In this document: positions 1 to 11,400 of the stretch, piece by piece
Layout: each line of letters opens with the position of its first letter
How positions within the stretch are numbered: the stretch's first letter is position 1
Source of the DNA: Montifringilla adamsi
Lineage: Eukaryota > Chordata > Aves > Passeriformes > Passeridae
DNA length: 64,000 nt
Assembly: GCA_017590115.1 (NCBI GenBank)
Contig: JAGGNK010015447.1
Span: 992,001-1,056,000, forward strand
Direction: 5' to 3'
The notes under the pieces: generated by a model
What the model was told of the DNA's origin: nothing
The model's input: the letters and a program-made list of their open reading frames with translations, nothing else
The model's database searches: none
Translations under genes and position numbers: made by a program

Positions 1-1498
1 AAGGAAAAAAAAAAGGACCAAAAGCTTCCACCTCTCATATAAAGAAATGGAAGGGATTGCTTAGCATGTTTCAGGAGAATATAGGCAATAATTGATCCTT
101 GTGAAGGAAATACATAATTTATCCTAAAAGAGACACAGGCCAAGGCATAAAATACCAGGGCAAGAATTTCTTCAAAGGAAAAGGTGCTCATGGGCTGTGC
201 AGAACAATTTTAAACCCAGGGTGTTAGAAATCCCTCTTCTGAAAAGAGCATTGGCGTACAAATACAGGGGAGCGGCCTATATATAAATACACAAAATAAT
301 ACCCCCCAGGGTGTGCATCCATACCTCGGTGACTTCAATGACAGCATCATAAATATACAAGTGATCATCACAAATTTAAACTACTAAAGGCACCAAAGTC
401 ATGCAAGAAACTCTTAGAAAACCACCTGATGTTTGTAATTCAGTCCTGCTAAAAGGGTTTATCAGACTTGTGTTTGCCATTGATAAAATCCTCCAATACA
501 TTTAAGGAAGGAAGGTACACAACTATTTTAGAATTGCCTTGTAGCAAATCTGAGATGTAACTGGGCAGCTTCAAAGTAATTAGCAAGCAATTAACCTTTA
601 GCCTGGTAGATTTCCAGCAATAAACACCAGGATTATTCAGTCAAGTAATGTGTGAAAATGCAGATCAGGGAGCTTTAATTGGGACAGAGCCTTTTCTTCC
701 CCCCTTTTTGCACTCTCTGCCTCATTTCCTCTTCAGAAAATTGCTTTTAAGTACAGTTCTTCTCAAGGCAAATAAAGCATAACTCATCTCATCAGTGGGA
801 AAGCAGGCAGCAAAGCGTTTCTCATTACAGAAAAAACAAATGGCTTATGCTTCAATCCAGAGCTATTACTTTCCCCTGAGTAGAGCTAATGTAGTGGAAA
901 TAGAGAACCCACCACCAACACCCAGTAAACAAAACAGCTGATTACTTAGAGATGAAGACAACAGAAACAAAGAGAGGGACAGAAAGTTTCAACAAAGGTC
1001 AGCTAAGACTAATATGTATATCCAGCTATTTGGGATGTGGTTTTGAATAGCCAGCTTCCTTGAAAATTGTCTGCTGACCAAGCCTGCTGCTTTCTAGCAA
1101 GAATACTTGAATTACACAGCAGTGAATCTGGAACACTTTTCAAGGCAGACACTGTGGACAGCAGCATGAGGGATTTGAGAGACATGGAAAAGCTTTCCAT
1201 GGTCTCTAGTGCCATCTTGTATGTGGGTGGACAAGTCATGGATAGTACAAGGAGTTTTCTGATGTTTATCACAGATGTTCCTGGTGACCCTGGGTGGTAC
1301 TTTGAGATCAGCATTGGTGTTTGACGGGGAAGAATGTAAGTGCAGGGAAGGAGAATAACAACACATGGAGCTTTTCCTACAGGAACCACTGAAAATGTTT
1401 CTTCCCACACATTTCCTAGGACTAGTTTCCTTCTCACCCTTCTCCATAACTATGCCCCAATGAGACCAGGGGTCAATAGGAGTCAATTGCCAAAGCAT
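1..1498. other. Non-coding, unique AT-rich sequence
   Basis: No exon, known repeat or RNA gene is recognised. The overlapping open frames of about 70-140 codons on both strands at 1067-1513 share no codon pattern or family motif and are read as chance. Confidence 0.6.
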
Positions 1499-2012
1499 GT
1501 CTGTAGCAGCCACAGGGCCTGCAAGGCCTCCCTGGCGGTCAGTCGCCTAAGATAAGAAAAGCCTAGTCATGATGACTGGACCAAGAGACCCCTCTTCTGC
1601 CTCAGACCCTCATTATCTCTCTGCAAGACTATAGGTAATATTTACCTCGACCCTTACTATTGGACTGTTTCCCAAAACCCATATACCCTGTATAAACCCC
1701 TGCCTCTGCCCAGTTCAGCAGAAGAGCTGTCACTGTCACCCTTCACAGAGGCTGCCAATAAAGACACATCTGTGGAACCTCCCACAGCTCTTCTCCTCTC
1801 TCATTCCTTTGTCTGCCAAGGCACCTAGCAAGCAAAGAGCTGAAATCACTAAAGAGCTGAATTCACCAAAGAGCTGATCTCACTTAAAGAGCTGAGCTGC
1901 TTGCTAAGTTCACCTGTGGCTGGGAGCCTGCCCGAGACACCTGGACAGGTTGTGCTTAGCGGTACTTCGCTATCTGGGACACTTACGGCAGCCGGGGTCA
2001 CACAGACCCCGA
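1499..2012 (+). mobile_element. Solo-LTR-like endogenous retrovirus remnant
   Basis: Seen: a block richer in CpG than its surroundings, with a TATA box (TATAAA, 1691-1696) followed 61 nt later by a polyadenylation signal (AATAAA, 1757-1762). This spacing fits the U3/R layout of a compact avian LTR. Downstream are a four-copy tandem repeat (1834-1902) and a hairpin (GGGGTC...GACCCC, 1994-2010). No gag, pol or env homology flanks it, so it is best read as a solo LTR. I could not find clean TG...CA ends with a target-site duplication, so both boundaries are approximate and the family is not named. Confidence 0.55.
1834..1902 (+). repeat. Four-copy tandem repeat of 17-18 bp inside the LTR
   Basis: The core AAAGAGCTGA recurs at 1834, 1851, 1868 and 1886, with variable 7-8 bp spacers (AATCACT, ATTCACC, TCTCACTT, GCTGCTT). 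It sits just 3' of the AATAAA, in what would be the LTR's U5 region. Confidence 0.85.
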
Positions 2013-3186
2013 GAACTCAGACCATTATGCATGTCAGCAGAACCATCTGGAGTCAGATCCCCATACCCTTGCTCAGTTCCTGTTTTGCAGAATTGATTAT
2101 CACTGGCTTTGAGAATCACTGTATGGACCTGGAAATATCAGTAAGCATATAGTTATCCAGACACAGGATCTTTATCTGCTTTTCCATACCCATTGCCTTT
2201 AATCACAGATCTTTAAAGTTTCACTGCCTGGACACCTGGGAACTTCAGGAGTGTTTGCTGAATTCCTGAGGATAACCAGACAGGACTAAGGGCTGTGTTA
2301 AACACAAACCCCTACTTTTTGGAGATGTTGTTAGAAATTACCAAGAAAGACTTAGAAAGATATTTAAAGAAATTACCAAAATCTACTTTCTAATTTGAGA
2401 GCATAATGGCTGTCACACAGACACAGAGGAGGCAGCACTGTATAAACCACAGTGCTGGGATGCAATTCCAAATTTTGCTTCAAGGACAAAACATCTGGGC
2501 CATTCAGCTCCTAGGCAAGTCTTGAGATGCAGTCTTCTCAACTTGGGTCCCTCCAAAGAGCTCCTCCAAAGGAATGGCAGCCTAGGGTGGGTGCCCTGCA
2601 CTTCCTCACCCTGTCCTCCTGAGGCAGAAAGCACAGAACATCACCATTAAGAGATTCAGGGGTAATGTGGGCACTAAAGTGCACCTTAATTAAAAGGGTA
2701 AAGGGAGGTAAAAATCCTTTCATGTCACACACAGCAGAAGCTGAACAAATCAAGAAAAAGGCATAAAATATTTAAAGTTACCCAAATAAAAGACAGAAAT
2801 TCTTCAAACATTGCAGTGAGAGGGCATTCAAGTGTAGAAAGCCGAACATCTGGGAAATGAGTACAGTAGCATAATAATTCACTCTTCTAGAATGAATTGT
2901 GCTAGAAGATTACCAGAAAAAAGAACAAGTCATTGGTCACAAGTGAGGAGTTAGCCTGGAACCAGGTTTTTTCCCAACATAGATATCCTACCTGTGACCA
3001 TGATGTTTTGGAAGGTAAGAAAGCTTTCTGGCATGAGTGTGAGCCATTTCCCGCCAGCTGGTCTCAGTGACTGAAATTCATGCTAAGAATATTGAATTTA
3101 TGGATGCATCAAACAGTACAATCAATTAAAGATGAAAGTTTTGCAGGAGGTTCCTGGAATGTTTTGATGAGAACTTCCTTCTCTAG
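2013..3186. other. Non-coding sequence between LTR and CR1 copy
   Basis: No recognisable exon or repeat. It lies downstream of the LTR but shows no retroviral gene homology. Confidence 0.55.
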
Positions 3187-3428
3187 GTGATACAGGAACC
3201 AATGAGGAGAGGTGCTTTGTTGGACCTTGTTCTCAGCAACCTCTTGTTCTCATCAACAGGTTCAGATGGGATTTCCTTGGAAATTCCTCCCTGTGGGAGT
3301 GGTGAGGTTCTGGCACAGGTTGGACAGAGCTTGGAGCAAGCTGGTATAGTGGAAGGTCCATGGCAGGGAGTGAACTCGATGATTTTTATGGTCCCTTCCA
3401 ACCTAAACCATTCAATGATTTTGTGATT
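3187..3428 (+). mobile_element. CR1 LINE fragment: endonuclease piece joined to 3' UTR
   Basis: 3187-3240 translates as an EPMRRGALLDLVLSN-type segment, which matches the conserved end of the CR1 ORF2 endonuclease domain. After a short degraded stretch, 3285-3428 is the CR1 3' UTR tail (GGCACAGGTTGG, then GGTCCCTTCCAACC and a decayed ATTCTATGA repeat). The reverse transcriptase, which belongs between them, is missing. This indicates an internally deleted or recombined copy. Confidence 0.75.
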
Positions 3429-5351
3429 TACCTGGACAATTTCTCATTTCAGCATTTTTTTTGTGCTCACATCTCTTACAAATATTTTGTCAGATCCCAC
3501 ATATATTTATGTTACCGTCATCATGACAACGTAATTTTTTGAGGGGTGCTTAAAAGTAAAGCCCTAAGTTGGGGTACCCCAGCCTATTAAATACCTGCCT
3601 TTTTCCTTTCCGATCCCTTAAGTAGGACCATATTCCCACACTCAGGCAGCATACACAGTGAGAAAACAAATGGGAAAATCCTTGAGAGATTATCAGAAGC
3701 TAATGCAATTTAGAAAACTGATAGGAAGAGCAGGGACACTACTAGAAGTGAGGGCCCTTGGAACAAGAGACCAGCCCAGTGAAGAAGAAAACAGTTGATA
3801 TTCTAAGAAAACATCTAAGAAAGGATGTCTTAATCATTGTAAACCGATTTTCTGTAGTGTCACTATTCCAAGCAAGCAAGGAAGTAAGGCAGTTACAAGT
3901 AATCCTTGATTTCCATCCAAGGAGCCTTCAGCTTAGGGAAATTAAAACTTCTTTAAGAAGATAGAACCATCTGTCCAAATAGAGTCTGCTACTTACAGCA
4001 CAGTCTGGCTCTGCAAGTACCCCTGCTACTGGAGACAAACTGTAGCCAACACCTCTGATTATGGCCAGTTCTCAGAGGAATCCATAGAAACCTTTTGAAC
4101 ATGGTTGCAGAAGCCCCTCTAGAATCACAGCTCAAACCTTTTCTCTGAATCCAACCTCTTTGCATGTTATTCAAAATATGGACTTTTTTTAAACAATGCT
4201 TGGCTCAATTAGTTCTGCCCATAATCAACATTCTTCAAATTCACTAATGCCTGGCCATGGGTAAAAGCAAAACAGTTATTAAAAAAAAACAACAATTCCA
4301 CTGAATTTTGTCAAATTGTCTGGATGCAAGGAAAAGGCAGAGTTGTCCCAGGAAGTCTGTAGCAGCCTTCCCTTTTCCAGTTGCCTGGGTCTCATCAAAC
4401 AGGAGGTGTTGTCTTGTTTCACAACAAAGATACCTGTTGTCAGGAGGGCCATTTCCCCTCAGCCTGCGATAGTAACACGTCTGCCGGGAGCAGATGTCGC
4501 TCACTTTCCTGTACAAAGATCAGAGTGTTGCCACAGATGGCTTAGCTACACCCTCTGAAGTGTTTCTCCCTCTCCTGTCATTGCAGTTGCACCCCCCTAG
4601 AATGTTCTGACAGGCCTGATGGTAAAAGACAAGTCAGACGATGTTTCACACACCTGGCAAGACTGCTCCTCTTTAAGGCAGGGAAAGATGAGTTTTGTCT
4701 GCAGTCAATTGGGACTTTTATCTGTGTTTTGTTGGGGTTTTTGTGTTTGGGGTTTTTTTTTTTTTTCTTTTTTTCTGGTTTGGTTTTTTTTGTTGTTGTT
4801 GTTTTTTGGGGTTTTTTTAGAACAATAGAGAAATCCAATTATTTCAGTATGGAAAGAAACACACACACATTTTAAGCAGGATCAAGAAAACCATATCAAG
4901 TGTCCTTCAGCCAGGCTCAGGTTTTAGCCTGCTTTGGCACCTCAGAGACTACTGAAGGGTAATCAACAAGCTTAACTTGTCATCTCTGGCACTCTACTAA
5001 TTCTTCCAGCTAAAGCTAGAATATTAAAGCTTTCTGAGCACAGGATTTGTGGCTTGAGACATCTTTCACACTTACATGCACTTTTCAATACATCTATCAA
5101 GAGAAAAGTTACTTTTCTCTGCAAGTTCATACTGCTTCCAAGGGAGACCAAAGAGGATAATCAATGTAAACTGAACTGGAATTCATGCTCTCTGCCTTTA
5201 GCTTCCAGCTCTAGGTTGCACCAACTAATTTTATGTTACCCAGTCCATACAAGGCAGAAAAGTGAATACTTGGGCTAATTATGCTTCAGGTGTAACAAAC
5301 CACTTGACCGTGTGTCACCAGAAAGAGCAATGTGTCCAACCAGGTTAAACT
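3429..5351. other. Non-coding sequence
   Basis: It holds the T/G-rich tract at 4720-4820 and a short ACACACACAC run near 4858. Nothing else is recognised. Confidence 0.55.
4720..4820 (+). repeat. T/G-rich low-complexity tract
   Basis: Runs of T up to 14 are broken by GGGG and TTG steps, including TGTTGTTGTTGTT at 4791-4803. It looks like a decayed poly-pyrimidine or simple-repeat tract. The hydrophobic and lysine-rich translations across it are meaningless. Confidence 0.9.
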
Positions 5352-5424
5352 GTGCAGGGCCAGGAGCTGGATTTGATGATCCTTGTGGGTCCTTTCCAAC
5401 TCGGGGAATTCTATGATTCAATGA
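5352..5424 (+). mobile_element. CR1 LINE 3' end fragment
   Basis: A short 5'-truncated copy. GCAGGGCCAGGAGCTGGA, a GATGATCCTTGTGGGTCC block and TTCCAACTC lead into TTCTATGATTCAATGA, the terminal CR1 octamer repeat. Confidence 0.85.
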
Positions 5425-8400
5425 ACAACAAAAAGCTGTTTGTACACAAAAGCCTCCCCATCTGTCTGAGCAGGGATTACCAGTAATGAGCCTGTGTCCT
5501 TGGCTGTGGTCCCACAAGATTATAAATTCTTTTAGTGCTTTAATCTACTAGTGAAAAAAATGTGGCAGAAGGAGTAGAGGAGAAACAAACAGAACATACC
5601 CCAACCAACTATCCTGAGGTACTGAAATGCACCTCTCAGCCCACACAAGTAAGAAATACACAATGTTTGCAAATACTACTTGCATGAGGCTATCCTATAT
5701 ATCCTAACTACGTATTTAACTGAGGCAAGTACAGGTAATTTCTCCACCTGTCCTGCTACAGTTGGTAGAGGCAGCCTATTGGTTTTCCAGATTCCTGTGG
5801 GAAAAAACCCAACCCAATACTTAAAGATCTGCCCCAAACTATGTGTTTGTAAAGTTAAAATCTCTAGGGCATACAGTACAGCTACCACAGCGTGATAAGG
5901 TGTATGCAGAAGGTCCTGATGGAGCACCAAGAAATGCTTCTCCTGAGAACGAGGAAAGCCATTAAAACAGCTCAAGGACAACAACCTGCAGGAGCACAAA
6001 ACCAGAGAGTGATAAAATGGGCTACTCTGGTGCTGTGTTATGCAGGCTATGCACAAGAGGAGAAATGGCTTGTGTTTAATTAGAACTGGGTAGAAGAGTC
6101 AAGAATAAAATAAAATTGTTTTAATGAGTGAATATGGTAAACAATATGATGCCAGCATGAACTGGATGCTGGCAGGGGAGTTTTGTGGTGCAAAGTCTTC
6201 AAAGTCATCTGTAACCAGGCAACCACGTAAGTAAAACTATACAAATTAAGACTGCCTGAGGAACAGCACTGAAATCCACCAAACTTGAGTATGAATACAG
6301 CAGTAACGGGACCAACTAGGAGAAAAAGTAACTGGGGACAGACTGTCTGAGAGGAGTTTGGATAGAGAAAGTGATGTGCAAGTGTGGTCCAAAAACAAGA
6401 CCGCAACTGGATAACCTGCTGGAGTTGCCATCATGTCTTCATCTGAAAAGAGCTCGTGTGAGACAGTGGAGAAAGGAGAGGTAGACTTGAAGTGGTTAGG
6501 GAGATAGAGTTATAACTCAGCACAAGTTGGATGTGATTCATAATAATTGTAATGATAATTAGTAGCTTTATAGTTGTGTGTGCTTTTAGATTAGTCATCA
6601 TTTAATTGCTGTATTGGCTCTTTGCAGTGTATTGCTTAATTTAACATCATCATAATCTCTTAATTCAGGTTATGTCTCAAGCCTGGACCCTGAAGGGCAG
6701 AGCCAGGCTCATAAAGTAACCTATGGCTACCTGCTTTGGCTCACCAGCCTTAAAGACCAGCTCTATCCTTCAATCAACGGGGACAGCCTTCAACCCACCT
6801 CCAGATGGATGCTCAGCCTCATACCCAGCCAGTCTCAGTCTTCATCCTCCCACCAAATCACACCTGTAATTCCAAAGCACTTAGAATGAAAAATCACTCA
6901 TCTCAATGTTCTCAGATTTTCTGTGCTCAGCTCACGACATTTCTGCTTCTCACACTTGTACAGGAAAATGACAATCCCACTGGTGTGTTTTGATTGAAGA
7001 GAGATTCTGGAATTGTTTTGTGGTGTCATCTCTGAGGGAACCATGACACCACGAACACACCTTCACTGCTGAAGTCAAAATTGTGATGGGGGGACTCTCG
7101 TACTCCACTGACCCTCCACCTTCTTCTGTGCTTTTCTTTTGCAGAACCCATTTTTGGTGTTGCCATATCACTGAATCTCCACTTCTCTGCGACCCTTTGT
7201 ACCACCCACAAGTCGGGATCTCCTGAGCAGCTGTATGGGGTGCCCAAGCAAGAAAGGAGAAAGACTGCTGTGCTGCAGCTGCAGAAAATGACCTCTGAAG
7301 TGGCATGTGCCCCAGTGGTGAATGTGTTTTGGATTGTCCAGCAGTATCTGAGTGAATAGCCAAGTATCTCACAGATTGCTCTAACTGCACAGATATGCTG
7401 ATTTCAGACTCATTTTCACAGCAAAAAGGTTTTGAGTCACCAGATCAGCAGAACTATGACAAAAGGACAAGGAAAATCCTAGTCCATGCCATTTTCCTTA
7501 TGTAGAACATTTTATGGCAACTTACCCCTTTCAAATGAAAGGCATTCAGTTTTGGCATCTTCTCTCCAGGGATAATAGCACTGCTATTATCTCTCCATCA
7601 TTTGCCCAATTCATCACTCAGAGCATTTCAATTTTGTCTAATTCAGAGAGAGTAAAAACATACTAAACCAAGAATATCTTCTTCCCTTTTACACTGGAAG
7701 AGATGTAAAACACTCTCCAAAACACTGTGTTTCCTTCCCTCCCACATGCCTAAAAGCATCTCTTGAACAGGCTCAATTTATATAATAATATCTGATTGTC
7801 ACTCTCTGAACCAAGAAAAATAACAACTAATATAAAACACTGACAATGCTGGAGCCATCTGTGTCCCATAGGGTATGAAGATCAGTGATGTGCCACCATA
7901 AAAACAGCAGCTCAGAAGATCATCTCCAAGATTAAAGCCCGATTCCAGAAGGATACCAATCTACATTCAGCATTACAGCCATGGAAATCTGTATTTCCTT
8001 GCATATTGCTCACAAGACCTTGCCAGTTTAGGTATGATTTTACCAGGACAGATTCAATTTCTGAAACATTACTGCTGGATGTTTTGTACTTAAGGATAGC
8101 CCTTAGTCCTGCAGTTTAATATCAGTTATTGTAGCTAAGAATCGTTTAGAGCATGTACAGTAATTTATTTTATTTTACTGTAATGCCAACAGGAAGGAGA
8201 ATTTAACTCTCAGACTGCTTAGCACTGCTTCTATTAAACCCAAATGAAACTCTGCCTTGTCTGCTACATTTTTAGTAGCAGCAGCAGAGTATCCTGGACT
8301 ACTGGTTAACATAAGAGGTTGGGAATTCCCTACTACACTGCAGTCAGCCCTAAACTGAAAAGTTTGCCATAGATAGGGACTTCTAAATAATCTCCTCTGA

Positions 8401-11400
8401 GCTGTGCTGGGTCTGCAGGCCTAACAGACCTAAAATTGCATTTTAATCAATGTAGCAACCAAAGAAGTCCTGAAAAAATACTGCCATATAAGAAAGGGCC
8501 ACTCAATTGAACTACTTTAAGATGGCATGCTGGTAAAATTGGGATGCTAACTCCTAGCTAGTGGGATTGTTAAATACCCTGAAAATGAAACATCAGCATA
8601 TCAAATGGCTGACAAGGAGCTCTTAAGAGATTACTCAAAACTGAGCAGTAGTCCACAGTCCTGGGTATTTCTTTTGAAGAGGAAAACCTGTTTCATGGGG
8701 AGAGACTTTAATCCACACACTCAGACATTGTTCAGTATTGGTCATGAAAGTCATTATCAGCACCAATAATTAAACCTGACCTTTAAGGGAAAAGTGTGTT
8801 TTTATCAACATTACTGGACTGAAACGAGCTTAAGTGAAGAATTTGTCCAAGTGTACATATTGGTGGGTATCCCATCCTTAATGGTTTCCACCTTCAAGCA
8901 GGCAGACACAAATGTGTGGATGCAAAGTTCTCCTAGTGCAGAATTCTTTTTTTTCATTCTGAGTTTTGAGTGTCTGGTTTTCTGGCTTCTTGTGTTCAAT
9001 CATAAATACATTAGCATTTGAAAAAGAAACAGCTTAGAGAATCCCTTCCATAAGAGAGCTTTCAAAAAGCAATTTCTTTACCAGGGAGAAATACCGCTGT
9101 CAAGCATAAAACAGGCAGCCTTCCTTCATCGTTGATTTTTGCGGTTGTATTATGGTCATTTTTCCTATTTCTGTTCATCAGCAAATCAGCTTGATAGATT
9201 AATTCTTTTCTGAGAGTTGGTCTTAGTCACTGAAGTCTGTTCACCAAGAACCATCTGTTCCCCAAGATCCCCCTCCCACACCCTGGCAGAATTACGCCTA
9301 CAACCAGTTTCTTCTATTAGGAAAGAAACGACTGTAACAAGCTGGGTGACGTGAGTCCCCAGGGAGACAACACACGAACTCATAACTTCGTTCATTATTA
9401 TTATAAAGCAATACCCACTGCTCAAGGAGTGACTCTGGATGACAAGTGAACCTGTGAAACCCCTTTCCTCCCACTCTCTTGCTACAATACCAGAAGGTCA
9501 AGACCTGTCCAAGAAGTGGGAATGGGGAAAGACCGGATGATGTCATGGCAGCCCTTGTTCCCCTCCCACAGCCTGGGCCCCAATTTCATTGAGTGTGTTT
9601 ATGTAGGAGTTAGGGGTGATGCTCCTCAAATTCCTTCCTCTGCCTTCAACCTTTTCACAATCATGAAGAAGTCTGCTAATCTTTCTGACTCCGACTCATC
9701 CCATCTACCTTACCTAAGTAGGTGACTGGGGGACTTTAATCAGATTAAACTGAACCAGCTAACAGATCTATTATGAAGGTATCACCTCACATCAAATCCA
9801 TGACATCTGCCAAATAACAGCAATGAAGTGGGAGTCCCATCCCAAGTGCAGGACACAGACAGGCAGAAGCTGGACTGTAGCCTGTGCCAGGCATTCCAAG
9901 ACCAGGATCAAGTGCACCTTTGGGTAGCTGTCACCTTTGCTTCTGTTACTCAGACTGCCAAATCGCAGTGGAGGAGAGAGCGAGTAAATGCATGCCTTGC
10001 CTTCCACACGAAAGATTCTGTCCTGGGAAGGATTGAGAAAGGGAATTGCTGGTTTCAGGTTAAAGACAGCACTTCCCTTCCTTCTCACCTATACAACATT
10101 TTCCTTCAGTCCCTAAAGCAACCTGCTGAACTGACTCCCTGGCGGTGTGCTGCTGGCCTCAGAGAAAATCTCATCTCTTTTAACAAAACATTAATCTTTT
10201 CAGAACAAAAATGTCATTCCTTGCCACTTCCCCTTTTCAGTGCTGCAGCTCAGAAGTCCTGGCACCTTCCCAGTTCATGGGTTTGGCTGTGCCTTTGGAG
10301 CTGGAATCCATCTATCCTTGCTGGCAGAATGAAATCTAATGAAAAGAAGAGAAAAGGGCTGGTGAGTTAATTAAATGCAGCTCACATCAGAAGATGGGAG
10401 CACAAAAGCAGGTGTAGGCAAAGAAATTATCCAGAGGCACAAGAACTATCATGCAGGAGAAAAGCAAAGATGTATTTGATTTGGGCCACCATCTAACAAG
10501 ACCTACATAAAATGTTTTGAAGAAAGATTCAATTCAGCAAATTACATCCTCCCAGTCAGGTCTCATTGTGGTTTATAGAAGGAAGGGAGTGGTTTAAGTG
10601 TTTAATCTACAACATTATCTTATATATATATAAAAATATGTATTTTTAGCCATACAAATGTTTAGTACAGCTTAAATCCTCATTTCATTGACTAAACATA
10701 ATACATAATTAATTTAAAAATCTACCTATCATTTAGTAAAATACTCTTTCCTTCTTCAGTGCTGAATTACTTTCACTGAATGCTGCCTTTCCTGGACACT
10801 GAGCTTATCTTACTTCGGGTTTATTTATTTTTAGCACAGATGTCTCTCACCACTCTAGTTTCATGTTCTGCTGATTCCACTGATGCCAGGGATTTGAACA
10901 TATATTAGTACCTGAACAATCTGCAGACAAGCACAGAAAGCTGACTGCTTTCCTAGAGAGCGCCTGCACTCCAAGGAACTCACTGCTTCCATGGGTGCAC
11001 ACAGAAAGCACACTGAAAAAGGATGGTCTCAAAGTTGTATCAAGTGACCAGGGAATGACACTGACCAAATGTCCCTCAACCTCCAGATTAGATATTAGGA
11101 ATAAGGGAGAGAAGGGTAACTAAAGGTCTCCAGACGTGTATTTTGGATTTCAAATAGGTTTTTGTTTAAATCAAATATTCCATTAATACCTATTACATAG
11201 TTTTCTTCATCAGTAAGTTCTTTATAAAGAAGAGTCACATAATCTTTCACAGGAAGAAAGAGACACATAGATTTGAAGTGACTTACCCAAGCCACACAAG
11301 TGGAAGGAGAACCTAGCTATTTTAAAGCCCTTTAGGAGGCAATATGCCTTCCTTAACCAAGTGCTTCTCTCCTGAGAGCTGCCTTTTGAGGATCAAATTT

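Noticed and set aside
4578..4838. Lysine-rich and phenylalanine/glycine-rich frames.
   Set aside because: Direct translation of the T/G-rich simple repeat.
9828..10370. A 180-codon plus-strand frame.
   Set aside because: No family motif, no splice-site pattern and no codon periodicity that I can see; treated as chance.
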